Of a stretch of 64,000 nucleotides of DNA, positions 62,878-64,000 are shown piece by piece; positions within the stretch are counted from its first letter, which is position 1, and the number at the start of each line of letters is the position of its first letter. The stretch is from the NCBI GenBank assembly GCA_039027855.1, contig JBCCJI010000006.1, positions 62,001 to 126,000 of the forward strand, written 5' to 3'. The DNA comes from Thermohalobaculum sp039027855. GTDB lineage: Bacteria; Pseudomonadota; Alphaproteobacteria; Rhodobacterales; Rhodobacteraceae. The notes under the pieces are model-generated. The model saw nothing but the letters and a program-made list of their open reading frames with translations. It was not told where the DNA came from and searched no databases. A program made the translations under genes and the position numbers.

Positions 62878-63078
62878 ACGGAATCGCGGCTGGTCGCCGC
62901 GATGCTGGTTGCAGGTGTGCCAGGTGCTGCTGGTGCCGGGGCAGGGTTGGGCATCGCTTTCCTGGCTGGGGAGAAGCCCGAGGGGGCTTCTGTGCGAGCG
63001 TGTCCGAAGGCCGGGGCGCTGTCCAAGGTCAAGCGGGCTTCGCCCGTCGCTGGCGCGAACCTTGACCCGCCCCGGCCT
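62878..63078 (+). repeat. Full copy of dispersed structured repeat (copy 3)
   Basis: A 201-bp element beginning at the last base of the lrgB stop codon region. Head hairpin at 62883-62903; middle hairpin AGAAGCCC (62972-62979) with GGGCTTCT (62984-62991), loop GAGG; tail stem AGGCCGGGGCG (63008-63018) with CGCCCCGGCCT (63068-63078), and inside it CAAGGT (63024-63029) with ACCTTG (63059-63064). Stem sequences differ from copy 2 but still pair. The element ends 81 bp before ssb. Confidence 0.85.
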
Positions 63079-63159
63079 CCGGGCTGTGCGATATCATTGT
63101 CGGGCGGGGGCGGGGTGATTAGGGTCGCGGCCGGAAAAGTTCAGCACGAGGCAGGGACG

Positions 63160-63699
63160 ATGGCAGGCAGCGTCAACAAGGTCATCCTGATCGGCAATCT
63201 CGGTGCCGATCCCGAGGTCAGGTCGTTCCAGAACGGCGGGCAGGTCTGCAACCTCTCGGTCGCGACCTCCGAGCGCTGGCGCGATCGCAACAGCGGCGAG
63301 AACCGCGAGAAGACCGAGTGGCACCGCGTGGCGATCTTCAACGAAAACCTGGTGCGGTTGGCGCAGCAATACCTGCGCAAAGGTTCGAAGGTCTATCTGG
63401 AGGGCCAGCTTGAGACCCGGAAATGGCAGGATCAGAACGGGCAAGACAAATACACGACCGAGGTCGTGCTGCGGCCCTATCGCGGCGAGATGACGTTTCT
63501 TGATGGCCGCGACGGCGCCCAGGGATCGATGGGCGGCGGTGGCGGGCGCCAGATGGAGGACCAGCGCGGCGGCTATGGCGGTGGCGGCCCCTCGGGCGGC
63601 GGCATGGACAGTGGCATGGGCGGCGGCGCCGGAGGGGGCCAGGGCGGCGGCGGCCGGGGTGGCTTTGGCAGCGATCTCGATGACGAGATCCCGTTCTGA
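63160..63699 (+). CDS. ssb: Single-stranded DNA-binding protein
   Basis: A 179-residue tetrameric OB-fold protein covering single-stranded DNA in replication and repair. SVNKVILIGNLGADPEVR, TSERWRDRNSGENREKTEWHRVAIF, YLRKGSKVYLEGQLETRKWQDQNG (family pattern blocks), then a Gly-rich linker and the partner-binding tip DLDDEIPF. Start at the ATG before the conserved AGSVNKV. Its stop overlaps the next gene by one base. Confidence 0.97.
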   Translation: MAGSVNKVILIGNLGADPEVRSFQNGGQVCNLSVATSERWRDRNSGENREKTEWHRVAIFNENLVRLAQQYLRKGSKVYLEGQLETRKWQDQNGQDKYTTEVVLRPYRGEMTFLDGRDGAQGSMGGGGGRQMEDQRGGYGGGGPSGGGMDSGMGGGAGGGQGGGGRGGFGSDLDDEIPF

Positions 63700-64000
63700 T
63701 GAAGCGCTTTCAGATGCCGCCGGACGCTGCGGCCCCATCGGAGCCCGAACCCGAGCCTCAGCCCGACACCGGCCCGACGAACGCCACCATGACGGGTGAG
63801 GAGAGCGCGGCCTTCTTCGCCCTGGCCGACCAGTTCCTCGCCATCGCCAATGAGGCGGCCGGGCGGTCGGGACCCGGCCGTGTCTCGGCCGCGATGATGT
63901 TCGCCTGCGCGAGGTTCAACGCCTTCACCGCCCAGACCCAGGGCCTTGGCGGCGGCACGGTGGACGAGGGCGCGGTGAAGTATTTCCGCGACGAATACGA
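63699..64000 (+). CDS. DUF3144-like protein, cut by the right edge
   Basis: The first about 100 codons are visible. An acidic Pro/Glu-rich start (SEPEPEPQPD) is followed by FFALADQFLAIANEAA and VSAAMMFACARFNAFTAQ, the DUF3144 pattern (small helical protein of unknown role). Start ATG overlaps the ssb stop (TGATG), so it is coupled to ssb. Confidence 0.7.
   Translation, partial: MKRFQMPPDAAAPSEPEPEPQPDTGPTNATMTGEESAAFFALADQFLAIANEAAGRSGPGRVSAAMMFACARFNAFTAQTQGLGGGTVDEGAVKYFRDEY

Overview
The window is GC-rich, densely coded alphaproteobacterial chromosome, most likely from a member of the Rhodobacterales (Rhodobacteraceae/Roseobacter group). This rests on gene content and order: an rsfS-rlmH-gpmI block, ilvE next to a MarR regulator and a PetR/OmpR-like regulator, a ruvCAB block followed by ybgC-tolQRAB-pal-cpoB-tilS-ftsH, a gene transfer agent head-spike base protein, a VPLP-type C-terminal sorting signal and a DUF1127 protein. 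I cannot name a genus. No rRNA, tRNA or CRISPR array was recognised.

Layout. 1-4 kb: gpmI (cut by the left edge), rlmH, rsfS (apparently starting at a CTG codon) and an FHA-domain protein. 4-9 kb: ilvE diverging from marR, a response regulator and a large exported TPR protein. 9-13 kb: a GTA spike-base gene, a histone-deacetylase-like amidohydrolase, xseB and dxs without the usual ispA between them. 13-15.3 kb: two convergent unknown genes. 15.4-23 kb: a minus-strand run of aldehyde dehydrogenase, C45-type Ntn hydrolase, alpha/beta hydrolase, methyltransferase and TrkH. 23-28.5 kb: UvrD/PcrA helicase, a small membrane protein, msrA, prmA and a DUF1127 gene. 28.7-31.1 kb: ruvC-ruvA-ruvB. 31.2-33.2 kb: a membrane protein with five exact 144-bp repeats and a stop codon near its apparent original start. 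33.2-43.5 kb: the Tol-Pal envelope operon leading into tilS and ftsH. 43.8-50 kb: a small lipoprotein, an orphan TRAP binding protein, a surface protein with a VPLP tail, lpdA, a DUF924 protein and an MFS transporter. 50.3-57.8 kb: queA, a methyltransferase, a periplasmic cyclophilin, a DUF2927 protein, a decayed IS630-type element, coaD and a CBS protein. 58-64 kb: uvrA, an exported basic protein, lrgA-lrgB, ssb and a DUF3144 gene cut by the right edge.

Most genes are housekeeping: ribosome maturation (rlmH, rsfS, prmA, queA, tilS), DNA repair and recombination (uvrA, uvrD, ruvABC, xseB, ssb), isoprenoid and cofactor supply (dxs, coaD), and envelope integrity and proteolysis (tol-pal, ftsH, lrgAB).

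The most unusual signal is not a gene. A dispersed, structured, intergenic repeat occurs as two full copies (54659-54880 and 62878-63078) and one head-only copy (50094-50120). The full copies share three hairpins. In two of these the stem sequence differs between copies while base pairing is kept, which argues for selection on folded RNA or DNA. Other points of note are the CTG start of rsfS, the isolated GTA spike-base gene, the missing ispA, the interrupted repeat-protein gene, and frame-preserving short tandem repeats in several genes.
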